Shown here: piece by piece, positions 1-6,367 of the stretch
How positions within the stretch are numbered: position 1 is the stretch's first letter
Layout of the letters: every line of letters begins with the position of its first letter
Source of the DNA: an uncultured Clostridia bacterium
GTDB lineage: Bacteria > Bacillota > Clostridia > Oscillospirales > Acutalibacteraceae
Direction: 5' to 3'
DNA: 8,196 nt
NCBI GenBank assembly: GCA_937916395.1
Contig: CALFTN010000092.1
Location: 1-8,196 of the forward strand
Notes under the pieces: generated by a model
Databases searched by the model: none
Seen by the model: the letters and a program-made list of their open reading frames with translations, nothing else
What the model was told of the DNA's origin: nothing
Made by a program: the position numbers and the translations under genes

Positions 1-55
1 AGAATCCCAGCCTTCCAAGCTGGTCGTGTGGGTTCGATTCCCATCACCCGCTCCA
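1..55 (+). tRNA. tRNA-Gly(UCC), 5' truncated by window edge
   Basis: The 3' part of a glycine tRNA is visible. The anticodon stem (7-11 with 19-23, five pairs) closes a seven-base loop at 12-18 with anticodon TCC at 14-16. A TTCGATT T-loop and the acceptor 3' strand CACCCGC (45-51) follow, then discriminator T52 and an encoded CCA at 53-55. The acceptor, D-arm and 5' end lie outside the window. It is the first of four tightly spaced tRNAs that are probably co-transcribed. Confidence 0.95.
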
Positions 56-64
56 AGTAAATAT

Positions 65-141
<77 letters not shown>

Positions 142-146
142 GTTGT

Positions 147-224
147 GGTGGATGTAGCTCAGTCGGTTAGAGCGCCAGATTGTGGCCCTGGAGGTCGTCG
201 GTTCGATTCCGATCTTCCACCCCA
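147..224 (+). tRNA. tRNA-His(GUG) with two stem mismatches
   Basis: Anticodon GTG lies at 182-184 in the loop TTGTGGC. The histidine-specific extra G(-1) at 147 stands opposite discriminator C221, and CCA is encoded at 222-224. The acceptor stem 148-154 pairs with 214-220 except for a T153/T215 (U-U) opposition. In the anticodon stem the loop-closing pair is A179/C187, where bacterial tRNA-His normally has a Watson-Crick pair there. It is flanked by five and seven bases from its neighbours and is clearly part of the array. The mismatches are either tolerated variation or sequence error. Confidence 0.93.
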
Positions 225-231
225 TTTTTTT

Positions 232-306
232 AGGGATGTAGCCAAGCGGTAAGGCAACGGACTTTGACTCCGTCATTCGTAGGTTCAAATCCTGCCATCC
301 CTGCCA
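232..306 (+). tRNA. tRNA-Gln(UUG)
   Basis: The acceptor stem AGGGATG (232-238) pairs perfectly with CATCCCT (296-302). The D-arm is AGCCAAGCGGTAAGGC, typical of bacterial glutamine tRNA. The anticodon stem ACGGA/TCCGT encloses loop CTTTGAC with anticodon TTG at 264-266. The T-loop is TTCAAAT, the discriminator is G303, and CCA is encoded at 304-306. It is the last tRNA of the cluster, directly before a terminator. Confidence 0.97.
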
Positions 307-310
307 AAAC

Positions 311-346
311 AAAATCCGTTCACGAAAGTGAGCGGATTTTTTGTTT
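311..346 (+). terminator. Rho-independent terminator of the tRNA cluster
   Basis: The stem TCCGTTCAC (315-323) pairs with GTGAGCGGA (328-336) through one G-U, closed by a GAAA tetraloop at 324-327. Flanking A and T runs extend it, and the T-rich tail at 337-346 completes an intrinsic terminator. It begins five bases after the tRNA-Gln CCA end. Confidence 0.93.
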
Positions 347-350
347 TGTA

Positions 351-388
351 CTATTCTCTATTCTTTATTATCTATTATCTATTATCTA
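351..388. repeat. Tandem 7-bp repeat, consensus CTATTAT
   Basis: Five consecutive heptads are visible: CTATTCT, CTATTCT, TTATTAT, CTATTAT and CTATTAT, followed by a partial CTA that overlaps the stop codon of the superoxide dismutase remnant. The tract lies between the tRNA terminator and the remnant. It resembles the AT-rich heptad tract at the other window end (8141-8194) in period but not in exact unit. No function can be assigned. Confidence 0.75.
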
Positions 389-544
389 AAATTTTTTAAT
401 TACCCCACAAGCGATTTTTTCTCCTGCATTTTCTGATGGTTGTGATGTAAAATCGTCTGGCATATTATGAATAATAACTGTGCGACCAATAATATCTGAG
501 ACGTTAAATCTGTTGAGGTCTATATATTTTATGTCGTTTAACAT
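386..544 (-). pseudogene. Cu/Zn superoxide dismutase 3'-end remnant
   Basis: Read on the minus strand, the segment from an ATG at 544 to a TAG at 386 encodes 52 residues. They match the C-terminal part of the SodC family: SDIIGRTVIIH, then PDDFTSQPSENAGEK, then IACGVI. The family counterpart in SOD1 is GRTLVVH...DD...GNAG.RLACGVI. The copper-ligand histidine of the VVH motif is kept, as is the C-terminal disulfide cysteine. The active-site arginine position of NAGxR is lysine here. Everything upstream is missing, including the HVH copper motif and the zinc loop. The frame runs into a stop at 571-569, and the next DNA is the promoter of the neighbouring glycosyltransferase operon. A normal family member is about 150-180 residues, so this fragment cannot be a working enzyme. 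It is most likely the tail of a gene cut by deletion or insertion. A small expressed peptide is possible but unsupported. Confidence 0.8.
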
Positions 545-558
545 TTTTGGTTCAATAA

Positions 559-580
559 TGTCAATACACTATTATTGACA
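559..580. promoter_or_regulatory. Perfect 8-bp inverted repeat, candidate operator
   Basis: TGTCAATA (559-566) and TATTGACA (573-580) are exact inverted copies separated by six bases, giving a 14-bp centre-to-centre spacing. The right arm contains the -35 box TTGACA of the downstream promoter, so a dimeric DNA-binding protein here would compete with RNA polymerase. No T-run follows, which argues against a terminator. The regulator is not identifiable from the window. Confidence 0.55.
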
Positions 581-603
581 CTAATTTTTATGTGTGGTAT
601 TAT
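575..603 (+). promoter_or_regulatory. Sigma-A promoter with extended -10, glycosyltransferase operon
   Basis: A consensus -35 TTGACA (575-580) and a -10 TATTAT (598-603) are separated by exactly 17 bases. TG at 595-596, one base before the -10, makes it an extended -10 promoter. Transcription should start near 610, about 28 bases ahead of the first start codon. A ribosome binding site GGAAGGG lies at 623-629. Confidence 0.85.
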
Positions 604-637
604 GTCTTATAACTAATTTTATGGAAGGGTCATTTTA

Positions 638-1618
638 ATGTTACCAGTTTTATATATTGTTATTCCATGCTATAACGAAGAAAAGGTTTTACCAATAACT
701 GCACCTGATTTTCTTTCTAAGTTAAATGAGCTTATTGAAAATGAATTAATAAATAAAGATAGTAAAATTATGTTCGTTAATGATGGTAGTAAAGATTCTA
801 CCTGGCAAATTATTACAAAACTTGCTGAGGAAAATGAACAGATAATAGGTATTTCACAAAGCAGAAACCGTGGCCATCAGAATGCTGTTCTTGCAGGACT
901 TATGGAAGCTAAAGATAAATGTGATATAACTATTTCTATAGATTGTGATGGTCAGGATGACCTCAATGCGATGAATGAAATGGTTAAAGAATATCTTAAT
1001 GGCTGTGAAATTGTTTATGGTGTTCGTAACAAGCGTGATACAGATACATTTTTTAAGCGTTTTACAGCAGAAAGCTTTTATAAGGTAATGAATCTTTTTG
1101 GTGCTGAGGTTGTTTTTAACCATGCAGATTATCGTCTTCTTTCGAGCAGAGTTTTAAAAGAGTTTGAAAACTTTAAAGAGGTTAATATTTTCTTGCGTGG
1201 TATGATTCCATTAGTTGGTTTTAAAAGCACAAGCGTTTATTACGAGCGATTTGAGAGAATTGCTGGTGAAAGTCATTACCCGTTATCAAAAATGCTTTCA
1301 CTTGCTTTTGATGGCATTACAAGTCTTAGCATAAAACCAATAAGAATTATTACAGCTGTCGGCTTTTTTATATCGGCGCTTAGTTTTATTGGTGCTTTGT
1401 GGTCTGTAATTGTCAATTTAGTTGGCAACAGTGTGCCAGGTTGGGCTAGTATGACTTGTATTATTTGTTTTATTGGTGGTATTCAGCTTGTCAGCCTTGG
1501 CGTTTTGGGTGAGTATATAGGTAAAATTTATCTTGAAGTTAAAGCACGTCCACGTTACATTATAAGTGAACGCGTTGGTAAAGTTTATGACGATTGTAAG
1601 GAGAGCGAAACTCGTTGA
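638..1618 (+). CDS. GtrB/DPM1-like polyprenyl-phosphate glycosyltransferase (GT2)
   Basis: The enzyme probably transfers a sugar from a nucleotide donor to a polyprenyl phosphate on the inner face of the membrane, making a lipid-linked donor for surface glycosylation. The 326-residue protein has the GT2 layout: VIPCYNEE at 8-15, FVNDGSKD at 46-53, and the metal/nucleotide motif DCDGQDD at 102-108 (family form DADLQD). An acceptor-side segment around 190-215 contains GESHYPLSKM. Two membrane spans follow, at about 236-260 and 268-292. The closing motif GEYIGKIYLEVKARPRY (291-307) is typical of the GtrB/ArnC/YkcC group. Length is normal for the family. The ATG at 638 is preceded by GGAAGGG with suitable spacing. 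It is the first gene of a three-gene operon, and its stop overlaps the next start by 4 nt. The transferred sugar cannot be predicted. Confidence 0.92.
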   Translation: MLPVLYIVIPCYNEEKVLPITAPDFLSKLNELIENELINKDSKIMFVNDGSKDSTWQIITKLAEENEQIIGISQSRNRGHQNAVLAGLMEAKDKCDITISIDCDGQDDLNAMNEMVKEYLNGCEIVYGVRNKRDTDTFFKRFTAESFYKVMNLFGAEVVFNHADYRLLSSRVLKEFENFKEVNIFLRGMIPLVGFKSTSVYYERFERIAGESHYPLSKMLSLAFDGITSLSIKPIRIITAVGFFISALSFIGALWSVIVNLVGNSVPGWASMTCIICFIGGIQLVSLGVLGEYIGKIYLEVKARPRYIISERVGKVYDDCKESETR

Positions 1619-3165
1619 AGGAAAATAAATTCTTGAATGTTCTTTCAGAAACAGCAAAATTTATAATATTAACAATATTTGGTCTTATTGTTTTTTCTTT
1701 GTTTGTTTCTAGTATGATTACAACCTGCACAATGTATGATACACCTGAGATTATTGTTTACGAAGGTGATTCTTTAATTAAAAATGTTATAGCACTTGGT
1801 GCTGTTATTGCTTTAGGTGTGGGGGTGCGCTACACAAAGCTTAATAAATATATTAATGATAAAGCTTTGCTCTGTGTAAGTGCATTAGTTGTTGCGTGTT
1901 ATTTGTGGTTTGTTTTATCTACTCAGTTACAGCTTATTTCTGACCAGTGGTATTGTTTTACAAGTGCAACTGAGTTTTTGAATGGTGATTATTATTCGTG
2001 GTTTCCAGAGGGTTATGCTGAAAGATATCCTAATCAAAATGGTTTGATTGTATTTTTTATTTTAGTCCAGCTTATTTTTGGTAAGGGTAATTATGTAGTC
2101 GTTCAGCTTATAAACCTTGTCGGTGCAGTTCTTTCTGCCGTGTTTATGGCAAAAATAAGCGAGTTAGCGTTTTCTTTAAAAAATAAACGTTTGACTACTA
2201 TGTTAATGCTTATGTATGCACCTGCAATGCTTTATATTACTTTTACTTATGGTACTATTTTAGGCTTGTCGCTTTCAGTAATTGGAATATATTGCCAGAT
2301 GAAGTTTATAACAACTAAAAAATGGAAGTATTGCATTGCTACTGCGATTTGTCTTGGTTTGGCAGTTATGCTCAAATCAAATTATCTTATTGTTTTAGTT
2401 GCTTCAGTTCTCGTTTATTGTTTTTATGCAGTAACAAAAAAGAACTGGCGTTGCCTGGTAGCTTTAGCTGGTGTAATAGGTTTTTATTTAGCAGTAAGTA
2501 AGGGCGTTACATTATTTATTGAAACTGTTACAAATGCTGAGGTAGGCAAGGGCGTGCCGACGATGGCATGGATTACAATGGGTGTTTCTGAAAGTGGTAT
2601 GGCTCCTGGTTGGTATAACGGTTACAATCGTAAGCTTTATATTAATTCAGGCTTTAATTCAGAACTGGCTCACGAAAAAGCAATGAGCGATTTTATTGAG
2701 AGAATGGAATTTTTTAGCCAAAATCCAAGCTATACAGTGAATTTCTTTGGTAGTAAAGTTCTTTCTATGTGGTGTGAGCCTACCTTTCAAAGTATATGGA
2801 TTCAACAGGTGAAGGGTCATCCGTATGAATTCCCAGAGTTAGTTTCTTCTCTTTTGATTTATGGCGAACCATTAAATACATTTTATTGGTCATTCTTTAA
2901 TATTTTGCAGACTTTTGTTTATTTCTTTTCATTTACTTTTATTTACTTTAAATATAAAAAACTCGAAGTTTACCAACTATTACCTGCAATTATAATAATA
3001 GGTGGCTTTGTTTTCCATCTTTTCTGGGAGGGAAAAGGTCAGTATTCAATGACATATTTTTATCTTTTACTTCCTTATGCAATAAGTGGTTTTTCTGAAT
3101 TGACAAAGTATTTAAATAATAAATTAATTCAAAAATTAAGGGGCATTTCTAATGAAAATAACTAA
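1615..3165 (+). CDS. Multi-pass GT-C (GT39-like) membrane glycosyltransferase
   Basis: This 516-residue protein has roughly 12 hydrophobic segments, for example 14-34, 55-72, 84-104, 160-180, 193-228, 256-273, 279-300, 425-445, 453-470 and 478-492. That is the architecture of GT-C enzymes, which use a polyprenyl-phosphate sugar outside the cell. An acidic residue sits in the first large outer loop (SDQW, D110), followed by RYPNQNG at 137-143. Other GT39-like features are MLKSNYLI at 252-259, WITMGVSESG at 319-328, and WEGKGQY at 471-477 ahead of the last membrane span. The start is TTG at 1615, chosen because AAGGAG (1598-1603) precedes it and because it overlaps the upstream stop in TTGA, a translational-coupling arrangement. 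The partner gene upstream makes the likely lipid-sugar donor. The acceptor could be teichoic acid, another wall polymer or protein. The family assignment is firm, the acceptor is unknown. Confidence 0.8.
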   Translation: MKENKFLNVLSETAKFIILTIFGLIVFSLFVSSMITTCTMYDTPEIIVYEGDSLIKNVIALGAVIALGVGVRYTKLNKYINDKALLCVSALVVACYLWFVLSTQLQLISDQWYCFTSATEFLNGDYYSWFPEGYAERYPNQNGLIVFFILVQLIFGKGNYVVVQLINLVGAVLSAVFMAKISELAFSLKNKRLTTMLMLMYAPAMLYITFTYGTILGLSLSVIGIYCQMKFITTKKWKYCIATAICLGLAVMLKSNYLIVLVASVLVYCFYAVTKKNWRCLVALAGVIGFYLAVSKGVTLFIETVTNAEVGKGVPTMAWITMGVSESGMAPGWYNGYNRKLYINSGFNSELAHEKAMSDFIERMEFFSQNPSYTVNFFGSKVLSMWCEPTFQSIWIQQVKGHPYEFPELVSSLLIYGEPLNTFYWSFFNILQTFVYFFSFTFIYFKYKKLEVYQLLPAIIIIGGFVFHLFWEGKGQYSMTYFYLLLPYAISGFSELTKYLNNKLIQKLRGISNENN

Positions 3166-4582
3166 AAGAATATTTGCTGTTGTTCTCACAATTACAATGC
3201 TTGTTACTCTCTCTGTTCCGTCATTTGCTGTAAGTAAAGACGATTGGTCAAATGTATGGGGAAGTAACAATGCTGAAGCTGGGATTATTATGTTTGTCGG
3301 CAGTGATGAAACAGAACGTAATTTTTCGTGGTACTCAGAAAAAAATAGTACTCCCACAGTTACTATTTCAACAAATAAGGATTTGACCTCTCCACAAGTT
3401 TTTGAGGGTACTTGTATTGAAGCAATTGAAAGTGGTTATGCTAACAAAGTAACTGTCACAGGGCTCAAAGAAAACACTAAATATTATTATCAATGTCAGA
3501 GTGAAGGTTTTAAATCAAAGGTTTACTCATTTAAAACAGATGGTAAAACCGAATTTTCTGCTATGTATGTAACAGATGTACATATAACTGCAATTGATGA
3601 CGGAAATCCTGACTCACTCAGAGATACATCTTACAGATTACATGAAACTGTAACAGATGCACTAAAGAAAAATAAAAATATTTCGCTTCTTCTTTCAGCA
3701 GGTGACCAGGCAACAGAAGGTCTTGAAAGTGAGTATAAAGCGTTTACAGCATCTGATTTGTTAAAGAGTATGTCTATTGCTACAGCTATGGGTAACCACG
3801 ACAGAAAAGGTGCAGCTTATAAGGTGTTTAAAAATATCCCTAATGAAGATACTGAAGCCAGTATCCGTTCATATAATGGTACAGATTATTGGTTTACAAA
3901 AGGTGAAGCACTCTTTTTAGTAATGGATTCAAACAGTGGTAATGCTATGGCTCACGCAGATTTTGTTGAAAGAGCTATTGAAGCAAACCCAGATGTTAAG
4001 TGGAAAATTATGATGTTCCACCATGACCTTTATAGTGGCAGAATAGAACATCGTGAAAGCGAAAACAACCTTCTTCGTACAATCTGGGGACCAATTGCAG
4101 ATGAATTTGGTATTGATTTAGTTCTTTTAGGTCATAGCCACTACTATACAATAACTGATGTATTATATAAAAACGCAAGAGTAGAAAAGCTACAAAAAGA
4201 AATGATTGACCCAAAAGGTACTATTTATGCTGTTTCATGTTCACTTGGCAGACCTCGTGACGATGACGATGTGGGTCTCAATGAAGAGTGGATTGGTGCG
4301 GAATATCTTACTGACACAGCAACATATTTTGTGTTGGATTTTAAAGAAAATTCAATTACAGTAAATTCTTACGAATTGGGTGAGGATATACCGATTAATA
4401 CCTTTACAATAACAAAAACAACAGCAGATGGTGGCCATGAGCAAACAGGATTTTTCACATCTGTTAAAGACGGAATTGTAAGATTTTTGGGTGCGGTTTA
4501 CACAATTTTCAATAATTTTAATTCTTATGACGATTTGAAGGAACATGGCTATAATGTAGAACTTTCAGACTTTTTTGGATAA
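3152..4582 (+). CDS. Secreted purple-acid-phosphatase-like metallophosphoesterase
   Basis: The 476-residue protein begins with a Sec signal peptide: KITKR, a hydrophobic core, then a likely cut after PSFA at 26. Residues about 38-130 form an Fn3-like domain of the purple acid phosphatase N-terminal type, ending in GLKENTKYYYQ...YSFKTD. The calcineurin-like catalytic domain follows, with metal-ligand motifs TDVHI (D142, H144), AGDQ (D185), GNHD (N215, H216), FHHD (H290/H291) and GHSH (H328, H330). Motif I is DxH rather than the DxG of true purple acid phosphatases, and the iron-binding tyrosine of GDxxY is Thr188. It is therefore probably a phosphomonoesterase or phosphodiesterase without the Fe(III)-tyrosine chromophore. 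A 75-residue tail (about 400-476) follows the enzyme. The ATG at 3152 has AAGGGG eight bases upstream and overlaps the preceding gene by 14 nt, so it is translated with the glycosyltransferases. The substrate is unknown; a surface phospho-polymer or lipid phosphate is a reasonable guess. Confidence 0.88.
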   Translation: MKITKRIFAVVLTITMLVTLSVPSFAVSKDDWSNVWGSNNAEAGIIMFVGSDETERNFSWYSEKNSTPTVTISTNKDLTSPQVFEGTCIEAIESGYANKVTVTGLKENTKYYYQCQSEGFKSKVYSFKTDGKTEFSAMYVTDVHITAIDDGNPDSLRDTSYRLHETVTDALKKNKNISLLLSAGDQATEGLESEYKAFTASDLLKSMSIATAMGNHDRKGAAYKVFKNIPNEDTEASIRSYNGTDYWFTKGEALFLVMDSNSGNAMAHADFVERAIEANPDVKWKIMMFHHDLYSGRIEHRESENNLLRTIWGPIADEFGIDLVLLGHSHYYTITDVLYKNARVEKLQKEMIDPKGTIYAVSCSLGRPRDDDDVGLNEEWIGAEYLTDTATYFVLDFKENSITVNSYELGEDIPINTFTITKTTADGGHEQTGFFTSVKDGIVRFLGAVYTIFNNFNSYDDLKEHGYNVELSDFFG

Positions 4583-4591
4583 TATAGTAGG

Positions 4592-4618
4592 GAGCAGATT
4601 TTTTAATCTGCTCTTTTC
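4592..4618 (+). terminator. Rho-independent terminator after the phosphoesterase gene
   Basis: GAGCAGATT (4592-4600) pairs perfectly with AATCTGCTC (4605-4613) around a TTTT loop and is followed by TTTTCTT. It starts ten bases after the stop codon at 4580-4582 and ends the three-gene operon. Confidence 0.92.
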
Positions 4619-4651
4619 TTATAGAAAAAACGATTTTTTAGTGCAATTTCT

Positions 4652-4682
4652 GATAATTTAATATATAATATTTACAGGTGAT
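4652..4682 (+). promoter_or_regulatory. Possible weak promoter and RBS before the TPR gene
   Basis: The 70-base gap after the terminator must hold the promoter of the next operon. Two -10-like hexamers are present, GATAAT (4652-4657) and TATAAT (4664-4669), but neither has a convincing -35 box at 16-18 bases. With the second, transcription would start almost at the ribosome binding site. AGGTGAT (4676-4682) matches the 3' end of 16S rRNA well and fixes the start of the next gene at ATG 4687. Confidence 0.35.
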
Positions 4683-4686
4683 AAAT

Positions 4687-5439
4687 ATGGCTGAGTACAT
4701 TTCAATAGATCGTGTAATAAATAAATTAGATGAGTTTTTTAGCAGAAATGATTACGTTTCTGCTGAAAGCCATATTTTATATTGGCTGGAAGAAGCAAAT
4801 AAGGTAAAAGACAACCGTGCAAAACTGCTTCTTTTAAACGAATTAGTAGGTCTTTATAGAAAACTTTCAAAAGAAAAAAATGCACTTGATACTGTGGAAA
4901 AAGTTTTGGAATTAATAGAAAATATGGGAATTGAAAAAAATATAGGTGCTGCTACAACTTATATTAATTGTGGCACTGTATTAAAAGCTTTCTCAAAACC
5001 AGAAGAATCAATTCCACTATTTAAAAAAGCTGAAATTATATATGAATCGGCTCTTGACAGTAATGATGAGCGTTTTGGTGCTCTTTATAACAATATGGCA
5101 CTTGCATTAGTTGATTTAAAAAGATTTAATGAAGCTTATGTTTTATATGAAAAAGCTATTTCTGTTATGAAAAAAACAGATGGTGGTTTGTTAGAGGTAG
5201 CAATAACTTATCTAAATATTGCAAGTGCAAAAGAAGTGGAATTAGGCATTGAAAACAGTGCCGAGGTTATTGATGAATATTTGAAGCTCGCTATGAAAAT
5301 TTTAGATGAGCACGAAACCAGAGACGGATATTATGCTTTTGTTTGTGAAAAATGTGCATCTGTTTTCGAGTATTACGGCTATTTTTTGTACAATCAGGAA
5401 TTATTAGAAAGAGTGAGGAGCATTTATGAAAGGTCTTGA
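4687..5439 (+). CDS. TPR-repeat protein, partner of the DUF4037 protein
   Basis: This is a 250-residue all-helical cytoplasmic protein with no signal peptide or membrane span. Tetratricopeptide-type helix pairs can be seen through most of its length. The clearest is YNNMALALVDLKRFNEAYVLYEKA in the middle, with the conserved Ala/Gly, Leu and Tyr spacing. It is preceded by INCGTVLKAFSKPEESIPLFKKA and followed by VAITYLNIASAKEVELG. TPR stacks bind other proteins or peptides, so a scaffold or regulatory role for the next gene's product is likely but inferred. The start is taken at ATG 4687. An upstream in-frame GTG at 4678 lies inside the ribosome binding site AGGTGAT and is unlikely to be used. 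The gene overlaps its downstream neighbour by 14 nt, which implies coupled translation. I do not recognise a named function. Confidence 0.85.
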   Translation: MAEYISIDRVINKLDEFFSRNDYVSAESHILYWLEEANKVKDNRAKLLLLNELVGLYRKLSKEKNALDTVEKVLELIENMGIEKNIGAATTYINCGTVLKAFSKPEESIPLFKKAEIIYESALDSNDERFGALYNNMALALVDLKRFNEAYVLYEKAISVMKKTDGGLLEVAITYLNIASAKEVELGIENSAEVIDEYLKLAMKILDEHETRDGYYAFVCEKCASVFEYYGYFLYNQELLERVRSIYERS

Positions 5440-6367
5440 GCTTTCTGAAAAATTTTATAATGAATATGGCAAGAAAATGATAGATGACAATTTTTCTCAT
5501 ATTAAGGATTTTCTTGCAATTGGGCTTGTTGGTAGTGGCTCTGAGTGCTTTGGTTTTGATGATGAATTTTCACAAGACCATGATTTTGAACCAGGGTTTT
5601 GCATTTTTTTACCTGATGAGAATTTTGTTTCAGAAAAAGATGCATTTCAACTTGAGAGAGCGTATTCAAGGCTACCGAAAGAATTTGAAGGCTATAAAAG
5701 AAATTTAATAAATCCTGTTGGTGGAAATCGTCATGGTGTAATAAGAATTTCAGATTTTTTTGAAAGCAAAATAGGCGACAAAAACGGTGATGTTTTAAAA
5801 AAAGATTGGTTTTTTATATCAGAACAATTTCTTTTAGAAGCCACAAATGGAAAAATTTTTCTGGATAACTTTGGTCTTATGACAAAAATAAGAAAAAAAC
5901 TTGAATATCTTCCAGAAGATGTCAGGCTTAAAAAGCTGGCAGGTAATATACTTGTTATGGCACAAGCAGGGCAGTATAATTACCAAAGATGTGTAAAAAG
6001 AGAAGATACAGCTGCAGCACAGTTGGCTGTTGTTGAGTTTGTGAATTCTGCTTTAAAGGTGATTTTTCTTCTTAATAAAAAATATATTCCATATTATAAA
6101 TGGTCTTTTCGTGCCCTTAAAGAGCTTTCGGAATTGTCTGAACTTTATTATGAGCTTGAATATCTTATATCTAGCTCAAATACAGAAAAAGAAGCTAAAT
6201 TAAAACTAGAAATTATTGAGAAAATTTCAAAACTAATAATAAGTGAACTGAAAAAACAAAATCTTACAGAAGTTTCTGCTAATGAGCTTGAACTCCACGC
6301 ATATTCTGTGAATGATAAGATAGAGAATACAGAAATAAGAAACTTGAATATTATGTATGCAGTATAA
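5426..6367 (+). CDS. DUF4037-family nucleotidyltransferase-like protein
   Basis: The 313-residue cytoplasmic protein starts with a region resembling the nucleotidyltransferase fold. IGLVGSGSECFGFDD (32-46) has the glycine-serine turn (G36-S37-G38-S39). D51-H52-D53 follows, where the paired metal-binding acidic residues of the fold (DxD) would lie. NPVGGNRHGVIRISDFF (96-112) is the next conserved-looking block. Residues about 160-290 are helical (KKLAGNILVMAQAGQYNYQR, then FVNSALKVIFLLNKKYIPYYKWSFRAL). This resembles the helical substrate- or partner-binding domain that accompanies this fold in aminoglycoside and related nucleotidyltransferases. The overall pattern agrees with the DUF4037 family as I remember it. 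GAGGAG (5415-5420) lies five bases before ATG 5426, inside the end of the TPR gene. The nucleotide, the target and whether the protein modifies a protein, RNA or small molecule are unknown. It is probably functionally tied to the TPR protein. Confidence 0.78.
   Translation: MKGLELSEKFYNEYGKKMIDDNFSHIKDFLAIGLVGSGSECFGFDDEFSQDHDFEPGFCIFLPDENFVSEKDAFQLERAYSRLPKEFEGYKRNLINPVGGNRHGVIRISDFFESKIGDKNGDVLKKDWFFISEQFLLEATNGKIFLDNFGLMTKIRKKLEYLPEDVRLKKLAGNILVMAQAGQYNYQRCVKREDTAAAQLAVVEFVNSALKVIFLLNKKYIPYYKWSFRALKELSELSELYYELEYLISSSNTEKEAKLKLEIIEKISKLIISELKKQNLTEVSANELELHAYSVNDKIENTEIRNLNIMYAV

Noticed and set aside
386..544. Treating the SodC-like 52-codon frame as a functional small gene
   Set aside because: It lacks most metal ligands of the family, and no ribosome binding site is visible before its ATG; a 3' remnant explains it better.
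854..1123. Minus-strand open frame inside the first glycosyltransferase gene
   Set aside because: Low-complexity Ile/Lys/Phe-rich translation lying wholly antisense to a gene with clear GT2 motifs.
4678..4686. GTG at 4678 as the start of the TPR gene
   Set aside because: The GTG is part of the ribosome binding site AGGTGAT, which is correctly placed for ATG 4687; a GTG start would have no binding site of its own.
5484..5708. 74-codon + strand frame inside the DUF4037 gene
   Set aside because: It is a shifted-frame shadow of a well-supported coding region and has no recognisable protein features.
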